This document shows, in pieces, positions 7,147-17,817 of a DNA stretch of 64,000 nucleotides. The notes under the pieces are model-generated. The model had not been told where the DNA came from. It saw nothing but the letters and a program-made list of their open reading frames with translations, and made no database searches. How positions within the stretch are numbered: position 1 is the stretch's first letter; each line of letters starts with the position of its first letter. Both the position numbers and the translations under genes were made by a program. Origin of the DNA: Chitinophagaceae bacterium (GTDB taxonomy: Bacteria; Bacteroidota; Bacteroidia; Chitinophagales; Chitinophagaceae). The stretch is taken from assembly GCA_016721085.1 (NCBI GenBank), contig JADKJI010000004.1:186001-250000 (forward strand). The letters are read 5' to 3'.

Positions 7147-8559
7147 ATGTATATACGCCAACTGTATACAGGCTGTTTAAGTGAAGCTGCCTACTATATT
7201 GAAAGCGAGGGAGAAGCAGCTATTGTAGATCCACTTCGTGATATTGATGTTTACCTTCAGCTAGCTGCTGAACGTAAAGCGGTAATTAAATATATTTTTG
7301 AAACACATTTCCATGCCGATTTTGTAAGCGGACATCTTGATTTAAGTAAGGCAACCGGGGCTCCGATAATTTACGGACCAGAAACAAAGACACGTTTCAA
7401 AGTTCATGTTGCAAAAGATGGTGAGCGTTTCCCTTTGGGAAAACTTTCGCTTGAAGTTTTACATACACCAGGACATACAATGGAGTCTTCCTGTTATCTT
7501 TTATATGATGAACAACAAAAAGCACATGCACTTTTTAGTGGTGATACACTTTTTGTTGGAGATGTTGGTCGTCCTGATCTTGCACAGAAAGGAGAAATTC
7601 TTACTATGGAAGATTTAGCAGGTATGTTATATGATAGTCTGCACAAAAAAATACTTCCATTGCCAGATGATGTTATAATATATCCTGCACATGGTGCTGG
7701 CAGTAGTTGTGGAAAGAATATTGGTACTGAAACCCAAAGTACAATTGGAGAACAGAAGCAAACTAACTATGCTTTATTGGCGGAAACAAAAGAGGCATTT
7801 ATAAAATCAGTAACAGATGGACTTTCCGCACCGCCGCAATATTTTCCAATCAATGCACAGATAAACAAGGAAGGATATGATCCTTTGCAGGATATACTTG
7901 ATAAAGGGTTGAAAGCATTAGAAGTGCCTGAATTCAAGAAACTGATTTCTGAAGAGGATGTGATAATAATTGATTCAAGGCCAGCAACTGAATTTGTAAA
8001 TGGATTTGTTCCAGGATCTTTATTTCTTGGATTAGAAGGAAGATTTGCAGAATGGGCCGGAAGTCTATTGCCATTCAATAAACCAATAGTGTTGGTGACT
8101 CGTAAAGGAGAAGAAAAGGAAACTGTTATTAGATTAGCAAGAGTCGGTTTCTCTAATTTTAAAGGATATCTGCAAGGTGGATTTGAAGCCTGGCAGAATG
8201 CAGATGAGAAAGCGGATCTTGTAATTTCTATTGAAGCTGATGAATTAGCAATGGATCTTCCTTTTGACAATAATCTTGTTGTACTGGATGTAAGAAGAGA
8301 GACTGAGTATGCTGATGGGCATGTGAAGAAAGCAATTAATCTTCCATTGCAGGAAATGACAGATCCAGGTGTATTAGCAGATTTTGACGATAGGATGAAT
8401 TTGTATGTTCATTGTGCTGGAGGTTACAGAAGCCTTATTGCAGTGTCACTGCTTAAGCGCGAAGGAATACATAATCTCCGGAATATTGAAGGGGGATGGA
8501 ATAAGATAAAAGAGGAGAAAAAGATTGAAATTGTAAAAGAAAGTAGTGTATTGAATTAG
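7147..8559 (+). CDS. MBL-fold hydrolase with two rhodanese domains (persulfide dioxygenase type)
   Basis: 470 residues. The metallo-beta-lactamase domain (1 to ~225) has HFHADFVSGH, HTPGHTMESS, SGDTLFVGDVGRPDL and YPAHGAGSSCG, the pattern of ETHE1/Blh-type persulfide dioxygenases. Two rhodanese domains follow (about 275-355 and 370-460): the first lacks the catalytic Cys (VTRKGEE at that place), the second keeps it (HCAGGYRS). Probable role: oxidation or transfer of sulfane sulfur in the cytoplasm. It follows an ArsR-family regulator, in line with sulfide-responsive loci, though no direct link can be proved. Confidence 0.88.
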   Translation: MYIRQLYTGCLSEAAYYIESEGEAAIVDPLRDIDVYLQLAAERKAVIKYIFETHFHADFVSGHLDLSKATGAPIIYGPETKTRFKVHVAKDGERFPLGKLSLEVLHTPGHTMESSCYLLYDEQQKAHALFSGDTLFVGDVGRPDLAQKGEILTMEDLAGMLYDSLHKKILPLPDDVIIYPAHGAGSSCGKNIGTETQSTIGEQKQTNYALLAETKEAFIKSVTDGLSAPPQYFPINAQINKEGYDPLQDILDKGLKALEVPEFKKLISEEDVIIIDSRPATEFVNGFVPGSLFLGLEGRFAEWAGSLLPFNKPIVLVTRKGEEKETVIRLARVGFSNFKGYLQGGFEAWQNADEKADLVISIEADELAMDLPFDNNLVVLDVRRETEYADGHVKKAINLPLQEMTDPGVLADFDDRMNLYVHCAGGYRSLIAVSLLKREGIHNLRNIEGGWNKIKEEKKIEIVKESSVLN

Positions 8560-8577
8560 ATTTTATTAGTGATAAGT

Positions 8578-8614
8578 AAAGAGGAAGCCGTATTTTACTG
8601 CTTCCTCTTTTTTA
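8578..8614. terminator. Bidirectional terminator
   Basis: AAAGAGGAAGC (8578-8588) pairs with GCTTCCTCTTT (8600-8610), followed by a T-run and preceded by A's. It sits between the convergent MBL/rhodanese and acyltransferase genes and can serve both. Confidence 0.85.
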
Positions 8615-9497
8615 TTTTCTATCAAGCAATTCACCATATTCTGGTTTGTATTCATGCTTCCATCTTCTATGACTCCATAGATAGTTGGCGGGTTCTTTAC
8701 GAATGCATTTTTCGACATAAGAAACATAGATTTTAGTAAGATCACCTTCTTTCCAATCTTTAATTGAATCGGCAACGAATTCGGTATCCATCCTATAGTG
8801 ACCTCTTTTTGTTTTATAGAAATGGGCAAATACAATTGAACAGTCGTTCAATCTGGCACTTTTTTCAGGACCAGTTACAAATCCGGTAGGTTTACCAAAA
8901 AGTTTAACCAGTATGCATTGGTTGGTTTTCCAGGACTTTGGTCGGCAACGATTCCCAGTACATGTTTGAGATCTTTTTATTTCGTAAGTAATGGTTCCTG
9001 AAATCGGTAGCAGGAATTAAAATTGTTCCTTGCTTAGCGCGCATGTTTCTAATTATCTTATCGATTGGCTTGCTTCCAACCGGCATATATATTCCAACAA
9101 AAGGATATTTTGAACTTTTTGCAAGTCCCCAATTTACAAACTCCCAATTAAAATTGTGAAGGCCAATGAGATGGATGTTTTTCCCTGTAGTATATGCTGC
9201 TTCCAATCCGGATAAATCTGTTTCAAATCTCTTACTTGCTGATTCATAACTCCAGGATATGAATTTGAGAGTTTCAATAAATGTATCAACAAAATTGTGA
9301 TAGAAACTTTTAGCTAATCTTGTTCTTTCTTCAATTGATTTTTCAGGAAATGCAATAGCAAGATTTCCCATTACTACTTCTTTCCGGTAGCCGATAACAT
9401 AATATAGTAAAGCGTAAATGCCATCACCGAAAAAGTACAATAATCTCAATGGTAACAAGGAGATAAGGTAGAGTGGTATGAATATGAGGTAATACAT
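8612..9497 (-). CDS. LpxL/HtrB-like lipid A acyltransferase, two frameshifts
   Basis: About 295 residues when joined, the normal size. Inner-membrane acyltransferase that adds a secondary acyl chain to lipid A. Seen: hydrophobic N-terminus, GNLAIAFPEKS, the acyltransferase region GLHNFNWE (H with downstream acid), and the C-terminal PANYLWSHRRWKH typical of the family. The frame breaks twice: a T5 at 8974-8978 (a sixth base gives KHVLGIVADQSPG) and an A5 at 8898-8902 (a sixth gives NFFGKPTGFVTGPEKSA). Both are one base short in a homopolymer, so sequencing error is likely. Nine bases separate it from the upstream kinase-RapZ gene: same operon. Confidence 0.85.
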
Positions 9498-9506
9498 CGG
9501 CTTTTA

Positions 9507-10973
9507 TTAAGCTTCGGGTAATTTATTAATCCAGTTCTTTGATTCTTGCTCTATATGATTTAATTCAATCTTCACTTTGAATTTGTTTCGCAGATGTCTT
9601 GCTACCGCATCAGCAGCATATACGCTACGATGTTGTCCGCCCGTACAACCAAAACTTATCATAAGATTATCAAATCCTCTTTTTATATAATCTTCCACGG
9701 AAATATCTACAATATCATAAACACTATTCAGGAATTCAGGCATGCGTGTTTGCTGTTCAAGGAAATCCTTCACTTCCTTATCACGACCTGTAAGTGTTTT
9801 GTAAGGGGTAAGGCGCCCTGGGTTAAGGATACCCCTGCAATCAAAAACATAGCCACCGCCGTTTTCTGAATTATCGGCAGGGATGCCTTTTCTGTAAGAG
9901 AAGCTATTGATCTTAACAACCAGAGGAGTTTCTTCAGTTGCTCTGAGAGGAGTAAAGCGGTTGATGATTTCATCGCTTATACATATATCAAGTACTTTCT
10001 TGAATTCAGGTACTGCTATACCCATGCTTTGATTTTCTACAAACCAGCGCAGGTTATATAGCGCCTGTGGTATACTTGTAAGGAATTGTGCTTTTCTCTC
10101 GAATAATCCACGGAAACCATAAGCTCCCAAAACTTGTAACAGACGGATGAGCACATACCCATTATACTGGTTTTCGAATATGTTTCTATTTAATGGGTGT
10201 CCAATCAATTTTTCAAAATCATTCATATAGCCTTGAAGCAAACGATTTTTCCAGTCATCAGGCAGATTAGCACGGGCTTGCCAAATCATAGAAGCAACAT
10301 CATATTGGGGAGCCCCTTTCATTCCGCCCTGATAATCTATAAAGTAAATACTGTTATCGGGTTGTACCATGATATTCCTGCTTTGGAAATCGCGGAACAT
10401 GAAGAATTTGTATTCAGTATGTGTGAGATATGTGCTTAATGCTTCAAAGTCGTCGATAAGCTTTTGCTTATCATATGGTTTACGTAATGCGTCAAGAAAG
10501 TAGTATTTAAAATACAGCAGATCAGCTAGTATTGCCTGACGGCCAAATTCCTGATTAGTAAGGCATTTCGTGTAATCTAATCCGTCATTAGCGCTAACCT
10601 GAAGCTTTGCTAATTCGCTAAGGCTTTTTTCAAATAATGAATACACATCATCTGTTAAGCCATCTGCTTCAAGACGGTTGAGCAATGAAATATCGCCAAG
10701 ATCTTTTTGAAGATAAAAATTCTTGTCCTCAGATACAGCTAAGATTTCAGGAACGGGAAGCTGTTTAGTTTGAAAATGATTTGAGAAATAGATGAACACT
10801 TCGTTTTCTGCTATATTGATACCATGGGTACCAATAACAGTTCCCTTTTTACCATAGATTCGGTAATAACGTCTGTCTGAACCGGACTGAGGTAATAATT
10901 CAATGCGTTCGGGGGGAGATTGACTCCAGGAAGTATATAAATCACTAATAGCTGCTGTAGCAGGGTGCGTCAT
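9507..10973 (-). CDS. Fusion of an AmgK-like sugar phosphotransferase and a RapZ C-terminal domain
   Basis: 488 residues. The N-terminal half (about 1-330) is an aminoglycoside-phosphotransferase-fold kinase: FRDFQSRNIMV is the catalytic loop and YFIDYQGG the metal-binding motif. The C-terminal part (about 370-485) matches the RapZ C-terminal domain: FDCRGILNPGR and FGCTGGQHRSVY. AmgK kinases phosphorylate amino sugars released in cell-wall recycling, with the nucleotidyltransferase MurU acting next; a MurU-like gene lies at 13696-14430, one gene away. RapZ in enteric bacteria binds glucosamine-6-phosphate and RNase E, so both halves point to amino-sugar sensing or salvage. Confidence 0.85.
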   Translation of the reverse strand: MTHPATAAISDLYTSWSQSPPERIELLPQSGSDRRYYRIYGKKGTVIGTHGINIAENEVFIYFSNHFQTKQLPVPEILAVSEDKNFYLQKDLGDISLLNRLEADGLTDDVYSLFEKSLSELAKLQVSANDGLDYTKCLTNQEFGRQAILADLLYFKYYFLDALRKPYDKQKLIDDFEALSTYLTHTEYKFFMFRDFQSRNIMVQPDNSIYFIDYQGGMKGAPQYDVASMIWQARANLPDDWKNRLLQGYMNDFEKLIGHPLNRNIFENQYNGYVLIRLLQVLGAYGFRGLFERKAQFLTSIPQALYNLRWFVENQSMGIAVPEFKKVLDICISDEIINRFTPLRATEETPLVVKINSFSYRKGIPADNSENGGGYVFDCRGILNPGRLTPYKTLTGRDKEVKDFLEQQTRMPEFLNSVYDIVDISVEDYIKRGFDNLMISFGCTGGQHRSVYAADAVARHLRNKFKVKIELNHIEQESKNWINKLPEA

Positions 10974-11041
10974 GCCTTATTATTGAGAGGCGAAAATAAC
11001 ACAAAGCCTCCTAATAATTTGCTATAATAACCAGCTCAATA

Positions 11042-13470
11042 TTAATCGTCATCGTCTTTGCTGGCTGTCAGCTTTACAAAAGCAGCTCTTCTTGGAGCAG
11101 GGAAAGGGACGTTGCTTCCTTTCAGGCCATGCCAAAGTACGATATTGAATTCGAGGTCGGGTACTGCATCTTCTTTAGCCAGGTTAAAGGCTTCGGAACG
11201 GCGTTGCCATTCGTTTAATGCAACATTCTTTTCAGTTATATCAACTATAGAGGGCACGGATACAAATCCAGTGAGGTCTGCTGTGTTTTGGAAACAGCGC
11301 CACATGGGTGTTGCAGCCGCATCATATTGAGTCATTGGTGGAAGCCCCAGTATCAATTCCATTGTCCTTAACATGGATGAAGTAGAGTACATGGTATGGT
11401 CTACAAATTTCCTTTTTACAAAGCCTCCGGCAACATAAGCAGTTGTGCGATGTGCATCTACATGGTCAGCTCCATTTTGTGCATCATCTTCCACTATAAA
11501 AACAGCACTTTCTTTCCAAACGGGGCTTTTGCTTAAGTATTCAACGAACATACCTACGGCCCAATCATTATCTGCAACGTGCGCATAAGGCGTTGGACGC
11601 CCTTTTCTCATTCCTTCTGTGTGATCGTTTATGAGACGAAGTGAATTGAATCGTGGTAATTGTCCAATTGCCAATAAGGAATCAAAATCACGTTTCCATT
11701 GGTTCACTCTGGTAGTGTCTCTTACTTTTTCATCCCAACTAGTGTAATAGGGGCAGAAGTGGTTTTCAAGAACCGGGATGTTCGCTTTATAATTGTCCGC
11801 GAACTCACCATAAGTGCGATAGCTAATATTATTTGTTTTACAAAGATTCCAGAAAAAGCCTCCTTTGTTATTGGCTATTTCCCTGTTGCCTTCAGAATCG
11901 TACGTACCGCCGCGACCACCATAGCTGGTAGGCCAGTTTTTTTCGAGGTAATCGGTTGCGTAAGCACCAAGGCTCCAGTTATGGCCATCCGCACTTACTT
12001 CTCCATCTACATAGAAATTATCGAGCAGCACAAATTCTTCAGCCAGTTTATGTTGATTGGGAGTTACATTTTTTCCGAAAAGCACCAAACTGAGATCACC
12101 ATTTCCCTGCGGCATATCACCTAATACCTGGTCGTAAGTACGGTTTTCCTTGATGATATAAAAGACATATTTGATGGGTGAAGGATCGCCAACTTTCATT
12201 GGAATAGGATTGCCTGCTTCGCCTTCAGACATGCTCTCCTTTTCTTTTGTATAGGGAGTATTTGCATATACCCTTTTTGCATAATCCGCCAATTGCTTTT
12301 CATTTGGTTGAGGGATGATACTTAAAGTGCCTTTGAAAAGTCCGCCGATATATTGAACTTCTTTCGGTTTTTCTTTATCACCGGATTGGTATGCTACATC
12401 CTGTTTTTTTCCAACAGGGTTTGGTCCGTAAGGATTTGCCATGGAGCTGAATCCTTTACCATTTGATACCCATATATTCTTACCATGCACTTTGACATTT
12501 GTGGGATACCAGCCAGTTGGGATAAATCCTTTTGAAAGGCTGCTTCCGGGATTGGAAACGTCAAATACGGCTAAGCAGTTATTGTCGGCATTAGCAATGT
12601 ATAGTGTTTTTTCGTCGGCGCTTAAAGCTACTGCATTGGAAGTTGAACCTGGAGGTGCTTGAGGGAAAAGTGCAGCATCTAATGTTTCAATAACAATTCT
12701 TTTTCTTATTTCAATTACAGATACTGAGTTGTCGTTTGCGTTTGATACATATAACCATTTGCCGCTTTTAGATAGACAAAGTTCATTTGGATTATCGCCT
12801 ACTACTATAGAATTGCTGATAGTTTCTTTTTCTGTATCGTAAACTACTACTTTATCACCACCCCATAATGAGATATAAAGTTCTTTTTTGTCGGGAGATA
12901 GAATGCATGAATAAGCTTCAGCTCCCAGATTTATTTGTTTCTTGATTTTTTTTGTTGCAAGATTGATGCTATAGAGAGAGTTGTTATCTTTTGTTACAAC
13001 ATAGAGAATGTTCTTTTTTGAATCAATACATATTCCGGCAGGTGAAATTTTTGTAGGCCATTTTTACCAAGTAGAATACTGTCTTTTAATACCAGCTTAT
13101 TACTTTGGATGGCATACTTGATAATACGGTTGTCATTTCCACCAGAAGCGTAGAGGAATTTTTCATCGGAACTGAAAGCAAGTCCATACCAGCTTTTAGC
13201 AATGATTTCTGTATGGAGTATCTTTTCTGTCTTTGTATCGATTAATTGAATTGATTGAACACTTTGTCCGTTATTGGTAACAGCTGCATATTTCCCGCTT
13301 GGTGAGAATATTAGATTGAGAGGGAGGTCTCCTAATGGTAATGACCTGCCTGCAGGAGTTAGTTTCCAACCGTTTGGAAGTTGTACTTCTTCCTGCATTA
13401 TGTTTCTGGGGTTTTGGGAGAATGCGGAGATGGATACTGTTAAAAGTAGGATGGGAAGAATCGCTTTCAT
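11042..13470 (-). CDS. YncE-type beta-propeller/alkaline-phosphatase-superfamily fusion protein, one frameshift
   Basis: About 809 residues when joined, the usual size for bifunctional YncE/alkaline phosphatase proteins. Signal peptide (cleavage near SAFSQ), then a seven-bladed-type propeller (repeats such as KYAAVTNNGQ, KFLYASGGND, KWLYVSNAND, KTLYIANADN), then a phosphoesterase domain (IIKENRTYDQVLGDM, DGHNWSLGAYATDY, VEDDAQNGADHVDAHR). The frame breaks at T5 13061-13065: one more base changes GKNGLQKF to GKKWPTKISPAGIC and opens the frame through to 11042. Probably periplasmic; substrate unknown. Confidence 0.88.
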
Positions 13471-13610
13471 GCTGATAAATTGATGATTAAAGGTAGGGAT
13501 TTATGTGAGGGGGATAATATGAATTTAGCATTATGTTTTTGGGGAGAGATTTCACAGATGGTCGCTTCGCGATGAATACAAATACAGAGATGGGAGTAGG
13601 CAGGGTTTAT

Positions 13611-13640
13611 TTTCCCGCGGATATCGGGGATAGCGCGGAT
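13611..13640. repeat. 30-base dispersed repeat, copy 1 (CCCGCGGAT type)
   Basis: TTTCCCGCGGATATCGGGGA and the following ten bases recur with three differences at 26901-26930. It lies in the gap 13471-13695, which otherwise holds only short A/T-rich repeats such as TTTTGACTTTTGAC and no gene. Confidence 0.8.
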
Positions 13641-13695
13641 GATAAGTAGGGATACTGTTATTGACAAGTGTTTCCCAATTTTGACTTTTGACTTT

Positions 13696-14430
13696 TTACT
13701 TTTCAAAAAGTTTTTCTGCTATCGCAACAGACTCTGGCTTCCCAACATCCACTAAAAGATCGCCACTATGGTCATATCCCATTATCTTATGTTCGCCGCC
13801 GAGGTCAAGATATGTGTCGATGATTGAGAATTTACCTGTTTGACGGATAAGAGGAAAAACTTCAGGTTGAAATACTACAACACAACTGTAGGCTAATGGG
13901 ATTAATTCCTTTTCGTTTCCTGTTAATGATTTATCGGCCATCTTTATTTCTCCTGTGCTGCTATTCTTCCAACCCACCAAGCGGTGCTCTTTGTTAAAAA
14001 GTAAGTTTCGTGATGTTTTACGGTTGGTAACACCGAAGGAGATGAGTGCTTTTTCTTTTTTATGAAAATCGATTAGTTTATTGAGGTCGAGATTGGTTAA
14101 GATATCTACATTAATAGTTACAAAAGGTTCTTTGCCATTCAGTAATTCCTTTGCTTTTAATAGACCACCACCAGTTTCCAGTACTATATCAGTTTCATCA
14201 CTGATTATGATATTGCTTCCCCAGCCTTTATTCTCATTTATTGCAGAAGTAATTTGATCAGCGAAATGATGCACATTAACAACAACATCCGTAATGCCAT
14301 ATTGCTGAAGATATTCGATATTCCTCTGTAAAAGAGATTTTCCATTCACCTGAGCTAATGCTTTAGGGTGATGGTCGGTCCATGGTTTGAATCTTGTGCC
14401 GAGTCCGGCGGAAAAAATCATTGCGCGCAA
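13696..14430 (-). CDS. Sugar-phosphate nucleotidyltransferase, MurU-like
   Basis: 244 residues. The N-terminal AMIFSAGLGTRFKPWTDHHPKALAQVNGK (in part) is the nucleotide-binding signature GxGxRxxPxTxxxPK of NTP transferases; INVDILTNLD is the metal-binding region. MurU uses UTP and MurNAc-1-phosphate to make UDP-MurNAc in peptidoglycan recycling. The AmgK-like kinase fusion is two genes downstream, which supports this role; other hexose-1-phosphate substrates remain possible. Confidence 0.82.
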   Translation of the reverse strand: MRAMIFSAGLGTRFKPWTDHHPKALAQVNGKSLLQRNIEYLQQYGITDVVVNVHHFADQITSAINENKGWGSNIIISDETDIVLETGGGLLKAKELLNGKEPFVTINVDILTNLDLNKLIDFHKKEKALISFGVTNRKTSRNLLFNKEHRLVGWKNSSTGEIKMADKSLTGNEKELIPLAYSCVVVFQPEVFPLIRQTGKFSIIDTYLDLGGEHKIMGYDHSGDLLVDVGKPESVAIAEKLFEK

Positions 14431-14638
14431 ATCGGAAGGTTTTAAATGTTTAAGGGTTTAATAGTTTAAAGATTAAGGTTTCTGAGGTTTAACTTTCAAT
14501 ACTATTTATGATCAGTTTTCTTTTTTAGAGTTGACTGCTTATTCTTATCTCAATTTATTTATTACCGCGTACTATATATTCCGTCTCCTTCTATTCTACT
14601 ATACTTCCCTACTACCTTACTTCCCTTCTTCCTAACTC

Positions 14639-16262
14639 TTAAAGAACAATATTCTGCACCAGGCTACTCTTATTTGGATAATCAGTATTAAAGTGCAATC
14701 CGCGGCTTTCTTTCCTGAACATTGCACATTTTACAATCAGGTAACTAACTGTAATCATGTTCCTTAATTCACAAAGTTGTGGTGAAAGGGTAGTGGTTTC
14801 ATAGAGGGCTTCAGTTTCCATCCATAAGAGGTCGAGTCTTTTGATGGCTCTTTCAAGACGTACATCGGTGCGAACAATACCTACATAATCGCTCATTATT
14901 TGTTGTACTTCTTTGAGGCTTTGAGTTATGAGGATCATTTCTTTTGGCTGTGTGGTACCCGCTTCGTTCCAGTCGGGTACTTTGATGCCGTTTTGCTCCT
15001 GTGTTCCTACGTTCAAAGTGCCGGATTTGATTTTTTCCTGTGCATCTAAGAAGCAGCGATGGGCAAACACCATTGCTTCAAGTAATGAATTGCTGGCTAA
15101 ACGATTGGCTCCATGCAATCCGGTGCTTGCACACTCACCAGCAGCATAAAGGTTTTTGATGGAAGTATGTCCCCATTCATCAGTTTGGATACCACCACAA
15201 CTATAATGTGCTGCTGGGGCAACAGGAATCATATGTTTTGCCACATCTATTCCTATTGATTTACACTTCTCATATATATTCGGAAAATGTTCCAGAAAAT
15301 TCTTCTGGTCCATATGTCGACAGTCGAGAAAGACGTGTTCGGTACCCGTGATTTTCATTTCGCTGTCTATGGCGCGGGCTACAATATCGCGGGGAGCAAG
15401 ATCTTTACGTGAATCGTATCTTTCCATAAAAGCTTCTCCATTCTTGTTTCGAAGAATACCACCATCACCTCTAACCGCTTCTGTAATTAGGAAAGATTGA
15501 CCTCTTACACCTGGTTCGTATAATGCTGTTGGATGGAATTGTATGAATTCCATGTTTTCGATTCTTCCTTTAGCACGATACACCATGGCTACACCATCAC
15601 CTGTTGCGATAAAAGGGTTAGTGGTGGATCTGTATACCTGGCCATTTCCTCCTGTTGCTAGCAATGTAATATCGGCCAAGACTTTTTCAATCTGGTTTGT
15701 CTTGTGATTGAGTACATAGACTCCGTAACAAGTGATGTTAGGTGTGGACTTTGTTACCAAGTAGCCTAGATGGTGTTGTGTTATAAGGTCAACTACAAAG
15801 CAATGTTTAATGATTTCAATATTCTTATGGCGGTCTACTTCTGCCAGCAGCGCTCTTTCCATTTCCTTGCCTGTAACATCTTTATGGTGTAAGATGCGAT
15901 ATTCGCTATGGCCTCCTTCTTTACCCAGTTTATAGTCTCCATCTTCTTCTTTGTCAAAGCTGGCACCCCATTCTATTATTTCCCTTATTCTTTCTACTCC
16001 TTCTTTCACGACAATTTCTACTACATTCCTATTGCATAGACCATCGCCGGCAATAAGTGTGTCTTCAATATGTTTTTCAAAACTATCGTTGTCAGAATCC
16101 CATACCCTGCTATACCCCCTGGGCATATTTGGTATTGGTTTCATCAGCTAATGTTTTAGTGATTACCAACACTTTCTTATCAGGAAATGCTTTTGCTGCT
16201 TTCAGCGCGTAAGTAAGGCCGGCAATACCGGAACCAATTACAAGGAAGTCGGTTTGTTGCAT
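14639..16262 (-). CDS. nadB: L-aspartate oxidase, two frameshifts near the N-terminus
   Basis: FAD enzyme making iminoaspartate, the first step of NAD synthesis. About 540 residues when joined, normal for NadB. The true N-terminus starts at ATG 16262 with FLVIGSGIAGLTYALKAA (FAD-binding GxGxxG). The conserved segment YAQGGIAGVWDSD is broken: a C5 (16115-16119) and a C3 (16105-16107) on the plus strand are each one base short. After that the frame is intact: EGGHSEYRILHHKDVTG, AAHYSCGGIQTDEWG, YAAGECASTGLHGANRLASN. No nadA or nadC is present in the window. Confidence 0.9.
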
Positions 16263-16282
16263 AGTAAATAGATGGCTCAAAT

Positions 16283-16972
16283 TTATGCTTTATTGGCCGA
16301 TCTCATGCATTTTGTAAGTCCGATTACAATGAAGAGCTGGGCCAAACCATAAGATGTCATAATAGCCAGACCGGCTGCATTGAAAGGCTGGTAGAACTTG
16401 TTAATTGCGAGCAAAGAATCGGAGGCGACGAATAAAAGGGCTCCTGCTATAACCCATTTACCTATTGAAGTTTGCCAGTTGAAAGAATGTGCGGCTACCA
16501 GTAACATGCTGGTGAGAACTCCGGCATAGATTATTACTGGTATTTTCAAGACTCCCAATGTTGGGTATAATAAGGCAAATAGAGATCCCGTATAAAGAAG
16601 TAATAAAAGAAATATTATCGGATTCCATTTGCGGTTGGGTTGCAGTAATTTCTTTAACTGTATGAAAATGACAATATAAAATATATGTGCAGTAAGAAAG
16701 CTAAGTAATCCGAAAATGAAAAAGTTTGGCTGTTTACTATCGAATAGCAAGAAGAGATCACCCATCCATGAAAAGAATAGTGCTGCAATTAAAAGCCATT
16801 TCCCTTTTGAGTAAGGAATCTTATGTGTTATTACATAGAATAACAATAACAATAGTAGGAGTGGCTTTGTAAGATAGCGGATGTCTTGAAAATTCCAAAA
16901 TATGGCAACTAACTCAGCAATGAGATCGATGATGAAAAGGTATAGAAGCCATTTGGAGTCTTTGGGTTTCAA
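16283..16972 (-). CDS. YhhN/TMEM86-family membrane protein (lysoplasmalogenase family)
   Basis: 229 residues with about eight hydrophobic helices. Conserved family residues are visible in WMGDLFLLF (Asp in an early helix) and ALLFVASDSLLAINKF (Asp in a late helix). Members hydrolyse the vinyl ether bond of lysoplasmalogens; bacterial function is less clear. It lies 20 bases upstream of nadB, in the same direction. Confidence 0.85.
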   Translation of the reverse strand: MKPKDSKWLLYLFIIDLIAELVAIFWNFQDIRYLTKPLLLLLLLFYVITHKIPYSKGKWLLIAALFFSWMGDLFLLFDSKQPNFFIFGLLSFLTAHIFYIVIFIQLKKLLQPNRKWNPIIFLLLLLYTGSLFALLYPTLGVLKIPVIIYAGVLTSMLLVAAHSFNWQTSIGKWVIAGALLFVASDSLLAINKFYQPFNAAGLAIMTSYGLAQLFIVIGLTKCMRSANKA

Positions 16973-17004
16973 TGGAAATAATACAAGATGAGTTAGGAAA
17001 GTCT

Positions 17005-17787
17005 TTAATATTTAATAGTAAATGAGAATTTTTCAGGTGTTTCAAACATTTCAAGATAGTTGTACTTGATAGTTACAGTTTTTTTGTCGTCTGAAAGTTT
17101 CATCAATGTATTGTCGATAGAAATTACAGGTCTTGGCAATTGAAGAGTGGTACTATAAAGAATTTCAATACCTGCTCCTGTTACTTGTTTCATCTGTTCC
17201 ATTTCTGGTTTTGCCATTAAGGATTCGTAGCGGGCTTTATTTAATACTTTACTAATAGTGCCATTTTGTGCTACCACATCAAATATATTACCTAACTGGT
17301 CAAGGTCAGGATCTTTTGGAGTATCAGGTTGGTTATTGTCTTGCTGTGCAGCTCCCTTATCAAATACTTTTTTCATTGCATTTGTCAGTGCTTGCATACC
17401 ACCTGCATTTCCTGCAAGTAGGGATTGAAGTTGGGAATAGTTGTTGAAAGGGAAGTCGGTATCGATCTTAAAAATTTTTTCTTTGATATTCATTACCAGA
17501 TGCATTTTCCCATTACGCATCAGTTCTTTCTGTTCTTCAGATATATCTTTTGCTGAATCAGCGAAGCTGCTCATTGATATGACGGTGTCAACAACCCTGT
17601 CAAGTCCTTCCTGGTTCATTTCATCTCCGCCGAAACTCTGCATCATTTCAATCATCTGTCCGAGATCCATTTTTGTCATGAAACGTCCACTGCCATTTTC
17701 GTTAATGGTAATTGCTTCATTTACTTCATAACAACCGAAGAAGAGGAAACAGAGAGAAAAAACGGTGATAAATTTCCAGGCTTTCAT
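17005..17787 (-). CDS. Lipoprotein of unknown function
   Basis: 260 residues. Signal peptide ending in the lipobox LFFGC (Cys about residue 19), so it is anchored in the envelope. The mature part opens with EAITINENGSGRFMTKMDL, a pattern shared by Bacteroidota lipoproteins that otherwise have no assigned function; strand and helix segments alternate and no catalytic motif is visible. A perfect -7 box lies 16 bases upstream of the ATG. It precedes the YhhN gene by 32 bases, same strand. Confidence 0.75.
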   Translation of the reverse strand: MKAWKFITVFSLCFLFFGCYEVNEAITINENGSGRFMTKMDLGQMIEMMQSFGGDEMNQEGLDRVVDTVISMSSFADSAKDISEEQKELMRNGKMHLVMNIKEKIFKIDTDFPFNNYSQLQSLLAGNAGGMQALTNAMKKVFDKGAAQQDNNQPDTPKDPDLDQLGNIFDVVAQNGTISKVLNKARYESLMAKPEMEQMKQVTGAGIEILYSTTLQLPRPVISIDNTLMKLSDDKKTVTIKYNYLEMFETPEKFSFTIKY

Positions 17788-17803
17788 GTTTGTAGCTTTG
17801 CGG

Positions 17804-17811
17804 CAAAAGTA
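17804..17811 (-). promoter_or_regulatory. -7 box (TACTTTTG on the minus strand) of the lipoprotein gene
   Basis: Exact TAnnTTTG on the minus strand, 16 bases upstream of the start codon at 17787 and just past the galM stop, so the lipoprotein gene can be transcribed apart from galM. Confidence 0.6.
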
Positions 17812-17817
17812 TCGGAT

